DNA of 9,776 bases. Origin: Muribaculaceae bacterium (lineage in GTDB: Bacteria > Bacteroidota > Bacteroidia > Bacteroidales > Muribaculaceae). Below, piece after piece: positions 1-6,733 of this stretch. The notes under the pieces are model-generated. The model saw only the letters and a list, made by a program, of their open reading frames with translations, had not been told where the DNA came from and did no database searches. Position 1 is the stretch's first letter. Every line of letters starts with the position of its first letter. Location of the stretch: the NCBI GenBank assembly GCA_009775355.1, contig VSPN01000061.1, forward strand, positions 1 to 9,776, in the 5' to 3' direction. The position numbers and the translations under genes are program-made.

Positions 1-61
1 TGAGGCGTCCGAGTCTGATTCTCTTTTTGTAGGTTTCTTTTTCGGCTTGTGTGGGTTAATT

Positions 62-102
62 GTGCTCGTTTTGTGCGAGCCGTGTGCGCGTTTTGTGCGC
101 GT
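62..102. repeat. Tandem pair of small hairpins with identical loops
   Basis: Two imperfect copies of a roughly 20-nt unit lie in tandem. Each folds into a 5-bp stem around the same 7-nt loop TTTTGTG: GCTCG/CGAGC at 64-80 and GCGCG/CGCGT at 86-102 (outermost pair a G-U wobble). The copies differ by a compensatory change, T66-A78 in the first and G88-C100 in the second, so pairing is preserved although sequence differs. Function is unknown. It could be a tandem RNA element, a protein-binding site, or the end of an upstream transcript. Confidence 0.5.
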
Positions 103-137
103 TTGAAGAAAGATCCGCCCGAACCTTGCCGACGTAG

Positions 138-183
138 TGCTGAAAATGTGCTGAAACGAACATCGATGCTGAAAACGTGCTGA
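138..183. repeat. 17-bp direct repeat (16/17 identical)
   Basis: TGCTGAAAATGTGCTGA at 138-154 recurs as TGCTGAAAACGTGCTGA at 167-183, with one mismatch and 29 bp start to start. Each copy itself contains TGCTGA twice, so that hexamer occurs four times in 46 bp. The spacing of nearly three helical turns could suit a DNA-binding protein. No function can be assigned from sequence alone. Confidence 0.5.
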
Positions 184-207
184 CAGAAACCTCTGCCGCT
201 GATTGCA

Positions 208-230
208 GTTTTGATTTTCGTTTTGATTTC
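208..230. repeat. Short tandem repeat GTTTTGATTT(T)C
   Basis: GTTTTGATTTTC (208-219) is followed directly by GTTTTGATTTC (220-230), one T shorter. It could be a slippage product or a binding site. It sits about 40 bp upstream of the promoter at 267-298. Confidence 0.4.
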
Positions 231-266
231 AAGCCACTGCCGAGACGCCACGTTCATCCGGCCACA

Positions 267-298
267 TTTGACATTAATCAAAATTCCTCTTATATTTG
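267..298 (+). promoter_or_regulatory. Canonical Bacteroidetes promoter for the structured RNA
   Basis: TTTG (267-270), 20 nt, then TATATTTG (291-298) match the Bacteroidetes sigma-ABfr consensus (TTTG, 19-21 nt, TAnnTTTG) at every specified base. Transcription would start near 304-306. No obvious protein gene follows. The nearest ATG (308-310) would be almost leaderless, so the expected product is the folded RNA described next. Confidence 0.65.
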
Positions 299-304
299 CA
301 TCGA

Positions 305-504
305 ATAATGATTGTCAAGGATAGTCTGCGATTATCCGTTCTTGTGAGGCCATGTCGCCTTGCATACCTCCTGAATTTCTCCGGTATTAGATTTGACAGC
401 CCAGTCAGCAGTTCAGGAAGCATGCATGGAGACATGGCTTCATATTTTCAAGAGAGACTTTTTCAGAAAGCTTTATGAATGCCTGACAACTTTTGTCCGT
501 TTTG
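305..504 (+). ncRNA. Candidate structured non-coding RNA with 6S-like architecture
   Basis: The transcript expected from the promoter at 267-298 is strongly self-complementary. Positions 343-377 pair with 410-444: 31 of 35 positions match (a few G-U), with four symmetric mismatches and no bulges, and the outer block 343-356/431-444 is 14 continuous pairs. The 5' end has a tight hairpin (319-326 with 330-337, 3-nt loop). TTGTC at 312-316 plus AGG at 318-320 can close the molecule with CCT-GACAA at 482-489. The same GACAA (485-489) can instead pair with TTGTC (493-497) before a short T run, a weak terminator-like structure that sets the proposed end; a second T run at 530-535 is an alternative end. 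A closing stem, large asymmetric bubble and long terminal arm in about 200 nt recall 6S RNA, but I see no diagnostic primary motif. Another structured RNA class or a folK leader is possible. A 56-codon frame from 308 to 478 overlaps it and looks incidental. Confidence 0.5.
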
Positions 505-516
505 CCTCGGCAGTGC

Positions 517-547
517 TTTGAAGTACCGCTTTTTTAGATTATTTTTG
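517..547 (+). promoter_or_regulatory. Canonical Bacteroidetes promoter for folK
   Basis: TTTG (517-520), 19 nt, then TATTTTTG (540-547) fit the Bacteroidetes primary-sigma consensus exactly. The predicted start is near 554, giving a 5' untranslated region of about 90 nt before folK. That leader is A/C-rich with little visible structure. Confidence 0.65.
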
Positions 548-645
548 CACAAGACTTCACATCCGGATCACGTGAAGACCAAACAACAGAACAACCGGAC
601 AACGTAACATCCGGCACCGACAGAACATTCGCAAAACATACAACC

Positions 646-1116
646 ATGCACTATTTCCTCAACATAGGCTCCAACTTAGGCAACACCAAACTCAACATCA
701 GTCGCGCTCTCCGCGCTCTCGAAGAGAAATATGGTTATTTCGAGACCTCGAAGATCATGGAATCAAAACCCTGGGGGTTTGTCTCCCCCCACTCCTTCGC
801 CAATCTTGCGGTCATGATCGTGACCGACCGCACTCCTCAGGAAGTCCTTGCCGACATAAAGGAAATCGAGAGCCGCCTTAACCCCACACCCCACCGCACC
901 CCCGAAGGAGAATACGCCGACCGGATCCTCGACATCGACATCATGGCAGCCGACGATATGACTGTCGAGTCAGACTCGCTCACACTGCCCCACCCTCATC
1001 TTGCGGAACGACTGTTCTTTCTCGAACCCTTCAACGAACTTGCTCCGATGTGGCGACACCCGGTCACAGGCAAGACATGCGGAGATATGATCGCAGAGAT
1101 TCCGAAAAGTGAATAA
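646..1116 (+). CDS. folK: 2-amino-4-hydroxy-6-hydroxymethyldihydropteridine diphosphokinase (HPPK)
   Basis: This cytoplasmic enzyme of folate biosynthesis transfers pyrophosphate from ATP to 6-hydroxymethyl-7,8-dihydropterin, supplying the substrate of dihydropteroate synthase. The 156-residue length is typical of a stand-alone HPPK. Visible family motifs are the N-terminal IGSNLG (residues 7-12), ESKPWG (39-44), FANLAV (51-56), the magnesium-binding DIDI (Asp96 and Asp98, matching Asp95/Asp97 of the E. coli enzyme) preceded by Arg93, and LPHPHLAER (114-122). The Trp usual in the loop before the aspartates is Tyr90. The ATG start gives the canonical N terminus. It has its own promoter at 517-547 and is followed after 78 nt by a gene with its own -7 element, so it is probably monocistronic. 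The structured RNA lies just upstream. Confidence 0.95.
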   Translation: MHYFLNIGSNLGNTKLNISRALRALEEKYGYFETSKIMESKPWGFVSPHSFANLAVMIVTDRTPQEVLADIKEIESRLNPTPHRTPEGEYADRILDIDIMAADDMTVESDSLTLPHPHLAERLFFLEPFNELAPMWRHPVTGKTCGDMIAEIPKSE

Positions 1117-1154
1117 AAAGAGGGCTGTCGGGAGATAATCTACAATAAAAATGC

Positions 1155-1162
1155 TATATTTG
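1155..1162 (+). promoter_or_regulatory. -7 promoter element for the tricorn-like protease gene
   Basis: TATATTTG matches the Bacteroidetes -7 consensus TAnnTTTG exactly and lies 33 bp before the ATG, giving a leader of about 25 nt. No clear TTTG is seen at the expected -33 position; upstream bases there are G-rich. The strength of this promoter is therefore uncertain. Confidence 0.55.
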
Positions 1163-1194
1163 CGGCAGAAACTGATTTCATAACCACTTATAGC

Positions 1195-4100
1195 ATGAAA
1201 CACATCCTGATCTGCGCCGCAATCGCGGCAGCCGCCGCCTCGGGATCGGCCGAAAGCCCGCGCTGGCTTCGCAACACGGCCATCTCGCCCGACGGCTCGA
1301 CTATCGCCTTCACCTACAAAGGCGACATCTTCACCGTGCCCGCCACCGGCGGAGACGCGACACAGCTCACCTCCGGACCGGCCTACGACACCGCGCCCGT
1401 ATGGAGTCCTGACTCGAAGACCATCGTATTCTCTTCCGACCGCGAAGGCAGCTCCGACATCTACGCCGTGTGCGCCAAAGGGGGCACACCGCGACGCGTC
1501 ACCACATCATCGGGAAGCGAGTCGCCGCTGGCATTCATCGACGGCAGCACCATCCTCTACCAGACATCCGAGGGCCCGTCGCGCGAGACTTCACGCCATC
1601 CGACACGCCTTACACGCACCTACGCGGTCGATATCACCGAACCCGGCGCACGTCCGCGCCTCTTCGCGTCGCTTCCGATGGGAGCGGTGAGCGTGGCCGC
1701 CGACGGACGCATCCTCTATCAGGACAAGAAAGGCCTTGAAGACGTCTACCGCAAGCATGAGCGTTCGTCGGGCACATCCGACATCTGGCTGCTTGAGAAC
1801 GGACGATACACCAAGCTCACAGACTTCAACGGCCACGACCTCAGCCCCGTCTGGGCTCCCGACGGCAAGTCATATTACTATCTCAGCGAGGAGAACGGCA
1901 CGCTCAATGTCTATGCCGCAGGCGCGCAGGGCGCGAAGAGACGCCTCACTTCGTTCGAGAAGCACCCCGTGAGAACGCTCTCCGCCTCACGCGACGGCCT
2001 TATGACCTTCAGCTGGGACGGCGATATCTACACGCTCCGCGACGGGGCCGAACCCCGCCGTCTTGACATAACGATCAACGCCGACCAGTATGTTAGCGAC
2101 GTCGTGAAATCGTTCGAGAACGGCAACGCCTCCAGCATGGCCGTCTCTCCCGACGGCAAGGAAGTGGCGTTCGTGCTCCGCGGCGAGGTATACGTGACCG
2201 ACACCAAATACAAGACCACACGCCGCATCACCGACACTCCGGCGCAGGAGCGCGTGGTGTCTTTCTCTCCCGACGGACGCACGCTCGTCTACGATTCCGA
2301 GCGCGACGGCCAGTGGCAGCTCTTTACCGCCGAGATAAAGAATCCGGCCGAGAAGCGGTTTGCCTACGCCACCGAAATCGTCGAGAAACCTCTCTACAAG
2401 GGGGAGGGAGTAGCCCAGCAGCCGGCATTCAGTCCCGACGGCAAGAAAGTGGCTTTTCTTGAAGACCGCACCGCGCTGCGCGTCATCGACGTCAAGACAA
2501 AGGCCGTCAACACGGCTCTCGACGGCAAGTTCAACTATTCATATACCGACGGCGACGTGCCCTTCGAATGGAGCCCCGACAGCGAATGGCTGCTGATAAG
2601 CTATATCGGCATCGGAGGCTGGAACAACACCGACATAGCAGCCGTAAAGGCCGACGGTTCAAAAGTCGTAGACCTTACCGAAAGCGGATATGCCGACGGC
2701 AACCCAAAGTGGGCGCTCGGCGGACGCGCCGTGACTTACGAGACCGGCAAGTACGGCATGAAGAGTCACGGATCATGGGGCAACCAGTCAGACATCGTGC
2801 TTATGGCGCTTGACAGCGATGCGTGGGACGAGCTGAACTCGACAGAAGAGGAGGCCGAACTCCGCGAGGCAGCCGAAAAAGAGAAGAACGAGGCAGCTTC
2901 CGACGACAAGGACAAGAAGAAAAACAAAAAAGAGAAGAAGGCCGACAAAGAAACCTGGAAACCTGCCGAACTCGACTTTGACAACCGCCGCCACCGCATG
3001 GCACGGCTCACGGCTCAGAGCGGATTTGTCGGCGACTACTGGCTCTCTCCCAAAGGCGACAAGCTATATTACACGGCTTCTGCCACCGAGGGTGGAGCCA
3101 ACCTCTATGTCAGAGACCTGCGCAAGGATGAATCGAAAATGCTCCTCAAGGGAGTGTCGGGAGCTCTTGTGCCTGATGCAAAGGGTGACAACCTCTTCGT
3201 GATCAGCGGCAAGGGAATGCAGAAGGTGGATCTCGCCAAGGGAAGCGCCGATCCGATCGAATTCGACGCGCCCTACGACCGCAGCACTGCGGCAGAGCGC
3301 GAGTACATATTCGACCACATGGCCCGTCAGGTCAAAGACAAGTTCTACGACGCCTCGCTCCACGGCGTTGACTGGGACTATTACACATCGCACTACCGCG
3401 ACTTCCTCCCCTACATAAGCAACGGACACGACTTCGCCATCCTGCTGAGCGAGATACTCGGCGAACTGAACGCCTCGCACACCGGAGGCCGCTACTACGG
3501 ACGCGGAGCGAAGATGCAGACCGCGAGCCTGGGAGCGTTCTACGATCAGGACTTTGATGGAGACGGCCTTAAAGTGACGGAAGTCGTAGGCGGTTCGCCG
3601 CTCGGTTCAAAGAAAGCAGGCGTCAAGGCGGGCGACGTGATCACGGCCATCGACGGCGAGAAGATTCTTGCGGGCAAAGACTATTATCCCCTCCTTGAGG
3701 GGAAAGCCGGACGCAACACCCGTCTTGAGATCAGAAGGGCGTCGGGCAAACTCGACACCGTGACCGTGAAACCGATCAGCACCGGCAAGTTCAACACTCT
3801 GCTCTACAACCGCTGGATCGAACGCAACGAGGCTTATGTAGACTCGATCTCGGGAGGCCGCATCGCCTATGTACATGTGGAGGGCATGAACTCTCCGAGC
3901 TTCCGCGCCGTCTACGACCGTCTTCTCGGCAAATACCGCAACGCCGAGGCCGTGGTTGTCGATACCCGCTGGAACGGCGGAGGCTGGCTTCACAACGACC
4001 TCGCCCAGCTTCTGAGCGGACGCCGCTATGTCGACTACAAGCCCCGCGGCCGCTACATCGGCTCCGACCCCTTCTCGCAGTGGACCAAGCCCTCGGTAAT

Positions 4101-4404
4101 GCTTACCAATGAAGGCAACTACAGCGATGCCCACGGTTCGCCGTTCACCTACAAGTCTCTCGGCATCGGCAAGCTCGTAGGCGCGCCCGTGCCGGGCACC
4201 ATGACCGCCGTGTGGTGGGAGACTCAGATCGATCCGGACCTCGTGTTCGGCATCCCGCAGGTGACAAGCGTCGACATGCAGGGCAACGTCCTTGAGAACC
4301 GCCAGCTCAACCCCGATATCGAGGTCTACAACAATCCGGCCGACGAACTCGCCGGCCGCGACGCCCAGCTTGAGGCCGCAGTCAAGGCTCTCCTCGGCAA
4401 GTGA
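1195..4404 (+). CDS. Periplasmic tricorn-like serine protease (peptidase family S41)
   Basis: Likely a large exported peptidase that degrades peptides in the periplasm, by homology with archaeal tricorn protease. Its 1069 residues are almost the length of Thermoplasma tricorn (1071). A signal peptide (1-19, SGSA|E cleavage) comes first. Then come a propeller with TolB/PD40-like repeats (WSPDSKTIVF, VWAPDGKSYYY; about 25-300), a second propeller (about 305-690), a helical C1 region (about 700-775), a PDZ domain (about 790-865) and the C2 catalytic domain (870-1069). The tetrad is present: Ser761-His762 (ASHTGG), Ser977 (NYSDAH) and Glu1034 (LENRQLNPDIEV). Spacings of 215 and 57 residues resemble tricorn's 219 and 58. 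A Lys/Glu/Asp-rich insertion (about 545-590) probably forms a charged helix or disordered tail within the second propeller. The gene is GC-rich. It has its own -7 element and ends before a hairpin shared with the convergent gene. Confidence 0.93.
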   Translation: MKHILICAAIAAAAASGSAESPRWLRNTAISPDGSTIAFTYKGDIFTVPATGGDATQLTSGPAYDTAPVWSPDSKTIVFSSDREGSSDIYAVCAKGGTPRRVTTSSGSESPLAFIDGSTILYQTSEGPSRETSRHPTRLTRTYAVDITEPGARPRLFASLPMGAVSVAADGRILYQDKKGLEDVYRKHERSSGTSDIWLLENGRYTKLTDFNGHDLSPVWAPDGKSYYYLSEENGTLNVYAAGAQGAKRRLTSFEKHPVRTLSASRDGLMTFSWDGDIYTLRDGAEPRRLDITINADQYVSDVVKSFENGNASSMAVSPDGKEVAFVLRGEVYVTDTKYKTTRRITDTPAQERVVSFSPDGRTLVYDSERDGQWQLFTAEIKNPAEKRFAYATEIVEKPLYKGEGVAQQPAFSPDGKKVAFLEDRTALRVIDVKTKAVNTALDGKFNYSYTDGDVPFEWSPDSEWLLISYIGIGGWNNTDIAAVKADGSKVVDLTESGYADGNPKWALGGRAVTYETGKYGMKSHGSWGNQSDIVLMALDSDAWDELNSTEEEAELREAAEKEKNEAASDDKDKKKNKKEKKADKETWKPAELDFDNRRHRMARLTAQSGFVGDYWLSPKGDKLYYTASATEGGANLYVRDLRKDESKMLLKGVSGALVPDAKGDNLFVISGKGMQKVDLAKGSADPIEFDAPYDRSTAAEREYIFDHMARQVKDKFYDASLHGVDWDYYTSHYRDFLPYISNGHDFAILLSEILGELNASHTGGRYYGRGAKMQTASLGAFYDQDFDGDGLKVTEVVGGSPLGSKKAGVKAGDVITAIDGEKILAGKDYYPLLEGKAGRNTRLEIRRASGKLDTVTVKPISTGKFNTLLYNRWIERNEAYVDSISGGRIAYVHVEGMNSPSFRAVYDRLLGKYRNAEAVVVDTRWNGGGWLHNDLAQLLSGRRYVDYKPRGRYIGSDPFSQWTKPSVMLTNEGNYSDAHGSPFTYKSLGIGKLVGAPVPGTMTAVWWETQIDPDLVFGIPQVTSVDMQGNVLENRQLNPDIEVYNNPADELAGRDAQLEAAVKALLGK

Positions 4405-4472
4405 CGCTCGACAACATGACCGTATGACGCGGTGCATTTGCCCGACAGGCCGCACCGTCAAGTCCAGATAAG

Positions 4473-4505
4473 AAGCGCGGCTCCCCGTCGGAGGGAGCCG
4501 CGCTT
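4473..4505. terminator. Bidirectional intrinsic terminator between convergent genes
   Basis: AAGCGCGGCTCCC (4473-4485) pairs perfectly with GGGAGCCGCGCTT (4493-4505) around a 7-nt loop, a 13-bp GC-rich stem. TTTCT follows on the + strand and TCTTATC on the minus strand. It lies about 70 nt past the tricorn-like gene stop and 4 nt past the stop of the minus-strand gene, so it can serve both. A weaker 6-bp hairpin (4430-4435/4452-4457) lies just before it. Confidence 0.85.
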
Positions 4506-4509
4506 TCTG

Positions 4510-5214
4510 TCAGATATCGGCCGTGATATCGTCGGCCGGAGTGAATGCGCCGGGTTCGACACTCAGGATCAGTATGTAACGCCCTGATCCGTTTTCCTTT
4601 CTGTCATCGAGCAGCCGGATGTCGACAAAACTGCCCTTGTAATCGCCCACGGCCTCAAACAGATCGTCGGTCTCAGTGTTGAGATCCATCGACAGACCGA
4701 TGTCGGTCATCTCCTGAAGCAGCGACGCACAGAAATCGGTCTGTCCCCGTATGCCGCTCTGCCTGTCGCCGGCACTGTAGGGAAAGAGGAAGAAATAACC
4801 GAAGTCGCTCACCTTTTCGTCGCCGAAGCGTGCCATGGCACTGACGTCGGGGATCATGCCGTAATAATTCACGCCATAACCCCCTGCAGTCTCCAGCCAC
4901 AGCGCGCCGCTGTCATCCTCTGGCGTAAGCCTCAGCAGTTCGCACGACTTCCTGACGCATTCATCTTTCGAGACACCGGGATCGACCACGCCATAGACCT
5001 TCGAGACCAGATCTTCGGCTGTCAGCTCGACCGGCAGAAGCACGACGGCGGTATCCTTCGCGGATACGGACGCGTGTCCTGCTGCCTGTCCGGCTTGGGA
5101 AAGAAGTGCTGAAACCTCCTCCACGGTCATCGCGGAGAACGATACGGCCGCTGAAGTCAGACAGACGCCCGCCAGCAGCGCGATGGTCAATAAGTGTCTT
5201 CGAAAGTGTCTCAT
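4510..5214 (-). CDS. Secreted protein of unknown function
   Basis: I do not recognise a family for this 234-residue protein. It has a clear signal peptide: Arg-rich start (MRHFRRH), hydrophobic core about 8-24, and likely cleavage after FSA at residue 28. Cys18 is preceded by Val, so there is no good lipobox and the product is probably periplasmic or released. The mature part is acidic, of mixed alpha/beta character, with two Cys residues about eight codons apart near position 90 and an aromatic FGYFFLFPY segment near 145. No catalytic motif or further membrane segment is visible. The ATG start directly precedes a good signal sequence. It stands alone, converging on the protease gene and ending 4 nt before the shared terminator. 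GC content resembles the protease gene, so it looks like resident chromosomal sequence. No clear promoter is seen upstream. Confidence 0.8.
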   Translation of the reverse strand: MRHFRRHLLTIALLAGVCLTSAAVSFSAMTVEEVSALLSQAGQAAGHASVSAKDTAVVLLPVELTAEDLVSKVYGVVDPGVSKDECVRKSCELLRLTPEDDSGALWLETAGGYGVNYYGMIPDVSAMARFGDEKVSDFGYFFLFPYSAGDRQSGIRGQTDFCASLLQEMTDIGLSMDLNTETDDLFEAVGDYKGSFVDIRLLDDRKENGSGRYILILSVEPGAFTPADDITADI

Positions 5215-5360
5215 CTTAGAATAGCTTTACAATTTATTGTCTGTATCAGAATAACCCGCCGCCACGCCGTTTTGTTTACAGAGCACACCATAAAATGGCT
5301 CATGACATCATCTTGACACCGGCATCATTCTTCCGCCGCATACAAAGACAAAGACGCCTG

Positions 5361-5384
5361 TTGTCAGGGCATATGCCGCGACAA
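5361..5384. repeat. 24-bp imperfect palindrome in the 5215-5456 intergenic region
   Basis: TTGTC and GACAA flank a GGCAT/ATGCC core, separated by two mismatched positions on each side. It lies about 75 nt downstream of the serpin stop and 150 nt upstream of the next minus-strand gene. It could be an operator, a weak hairpin terminator or chance. The rest of 5215-5456 holds no convincing gene; a 27-codon hydrophobic frame on the minus strand (5308-5391) spans the palindrome and is probably incidental. Confidence 0.35.
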
Positions 5385-5454
5385 CAAGCATCGATAAATC
5401 TTAGTTTATGTTTACAGGCTACGAAGTCCCGTAATCAATCACAAGATGCAGCTC

Positions 5455-5474
5455 TGTCAGAATCTGTTCTGACA
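5455..5474 (-). terminator. Possible terminator hairpin overlapping the serpin stop codon
   Basis: TGTCAGAA (5455-5462) pairs with TTCTGACA (5467-5474) around a 4-nt loop, and the stop codon at 5457-5459 lies inside the stem. No T run follows on the minus strand, so intrinsic termination here is doubtful; it may instead protect the 3' end. Confidence 0.3.
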
Positions 5475-6713
5475 ACCTGTGAACAGTATGGTGTTGGTCG
5501 ACGTCTCACGCACCACAAACATGAAAGGACGGTCGAATTCAAGCCTCAGCGTTTCTGCCGATTCCACTCCGCTGTCTATAGCCATTCCACCCAATGTGGC
5601 GGCAGCCCCCGACACACCGCCATTATCGACACTTAAGCTGACACCATGCAATATCATATTGAGAAGAATGACATCGTTTTCAACAGACTTGTTCAATTTA
5701 GAATCGACAAGGCCCATCGACTGGAGCGCAAGACGGAGATTGCCACGATAAGAAGTCTCAAACGCCGGCAGACTCAATCTTATGTCCGTCAGCCGTGCAC
5801 CAGCAAGCATGGACTCAAATTGCCGGCTGTCCACAAACGGAGTGCCATTATTTTCTTTCGGCATTATGAATGATATTGAATAATTACCATTGCCGAGCAT
5901 CAGCTCCACTCCTGCATTGTCGGCATCTTCAAGATAATTTGCCATCAGGCGGTTATTCATGAATTTAGTTTTCACAAGCGCCCCGTCGGCACAAGTGAAA
6001 TCCGAACGAGTATCCAGACTTTCATCAAACGCGACAGCCCAGCCCGATTTAAAACATAGAGTGTTGACCAGAGCGAAAGGTCCGTCGAGCGGAAAAGAAA
6101 GGAAGTTCCTGATCTGTCCGTCTGTACTTGATTCTATCCAGTTGTTGATGTTATCAAGGCCGTTTTCACCAGCCGGACTCGTACCGAACACCTGCGCTTT
6201 GTAGAACCCGGAGGCTGCGGTTGAAAAATCAGAGATCAAACTCATTCCTGGCGCAAGCCAGATCGAGTTGCCGACATCACACTTCGACCGGCGGTCGACG
6301 ATGGGGAGATTCTCAAGCATGGTCTCCGAATAAGAATTGATCGCATCAAGACTTACTGCAGACGACCCTCCTATCACCGACAGAATTTCATCGCGTGTCA
6401 CTCCGTCATCTCCGTTGGCCATCATGCCGAGCAACGAGAAGACACTTAATGGAGACACAACCACATTTTCTTGCGAGTTCCTGACTTTGTCAAGCAGATT
6501 GAATGCGAAAGAATTGTTCAGCACGGCAGCGGCACGCGTCTCACCATTCAATTCGATGACTGTGAAAGGAGTTATCTCGCCGGCATCGTCATCCGAGGGA
6601 TCACTTACATTACCTGTGTTCTCATTGACGCCGGGTTCTTCTGCCGTTTCGGAAGAGCATGCGCCAAACATCAAGCCGACACATAACGACAAAGCAATAA
6701 AATACTTTTTCAT
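5457..6713 (-). CDS. Serpin-family protease inhibitor lipoprotein (second gene of C10-serpin pair)
   Basis: A 418-residue serpin, expected to trap proteases by cleavage of its reactive loop followed by loop insertion. The lipoprotein signal ends at FGAC (Cys19), and the acidic stretch SSETAEE after it fits Bacteroidetes surface-export signals. Serpin-core segments include NVVVSPLSVFSLLGMMANG, a DNINNWIE helix, ALVNTLCFKSGW, and the C-terminal FDRPFMFVV with ILFTGCQN. The hinge GVSGAAAT (366-373) has the small residues required of inhibitory serpins. Counting from the hinge puts P1 at Asp380, but the loop is about five residues longer than in alpha-1-antitrypsin, so anything from 380 to 385 is possible. 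No Lys or Arg lies there, arguing against trypsin-like targets. It begins 20 nt after the C10 protease stop, so co-transcription is likely. The ATG immediately precedes the signal peptide. Confidence 0.93.
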   Translation of the reverse strand: MKKYFIALSLCVGLMFGACSSETAEEPGVNENTGNVSDPSDDDAGEITPFTVIELNGETRAAAVLNNSFAFNLLDKVRNSQENVVVSPLSVFSLLGMMANGDDGVTRDEILSVIGGSSAVSLDAINSYSETMLENLPIVDRRSKCDVGNSIWLAPGMSLISDFSTAASGFYKAQVFGTSPAGENGLDNINNWIESSTDGQIRNFLSFPLDGPFALVNTLCFKSGWAVAFDESLDTRSDFTCADGALVKTKFMNNRLMANYLEDADNAGVELMLGNGNYSISFIMPKENNGTPFVDSRQFESMLAGARLTDIRLSLPAFETSYRGNLRLALQSMGLVDSKLNKSVENDVILLNMILHGVSLSVDNGGVSGAAATLGGMAIDSGVESAETLRLEFDRPFMFVVRETSTNTILFTGCQNRF

Positions 6714-6733
6714 ATTTGCAGATTTAGATTGTC

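Larger units (their letters stand above)
1..266. other. Left-edge region without a convincing gene
   Basis: No reading frame here looks like a real gene. A + frame enters from the left edge and stops at 104-106; its last 34 codons would encode a hydrophobic stretch, so it could be the tail of an upstream membrane protein. A minus frame from an ATG at 255-257 runs open to the left edge, but its product is basic and low in complexity, with codon use unlike the neighbouring genes. The recognisable content is three sets of short repeats at 62-102, 138-183 and 208-230, followed by a promoter. It may be an intergenic or decayed region; what lies to the left is not visible. Confidence 0.5.

Noticed and set aside
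1..257. Minus-strand frame open from an ATG at 255-257 to the left edge.
   Set aside because: The product is basic and repetitive, uses codons rare in the neighbouring genes, and crosses all the repeats; a chance open frame is more likely, though the edge prevents certainty.
350..440. Signal recognition particle RNA as identity of the structured RNA, suggested by CAGGAAGCA at 414-422.
   Set aside because: The tetraloop and asymmetric loop of SRP domain IV are absent, and that segment lies within a long symmetric stem instead.
308..478. A 56-codon + strand frame beginning right after the promoter at 267-298.
   Set aside because: The start would be nearly leaderless, the product lacks recognisable features, and the frame lies across the long hairpin arms that explain the sequence better as RNA.
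3607..4461. 284-codon minus-strand frame opposite the protease catalytic domain.
   Set aside because: It is antisense to conserved PDZ and S41 motifs in a GC-rich gene, where long opposite frames are expected; its product resembles no family.
5308..5391. 27-codon hydrophobic frame on the minus strand between the serpin and the secreted-protein gene.
   Set aside because: Too short, no promoter or ribosome site, and it spans an imperfect palindrome that accounts for part of its sequence.
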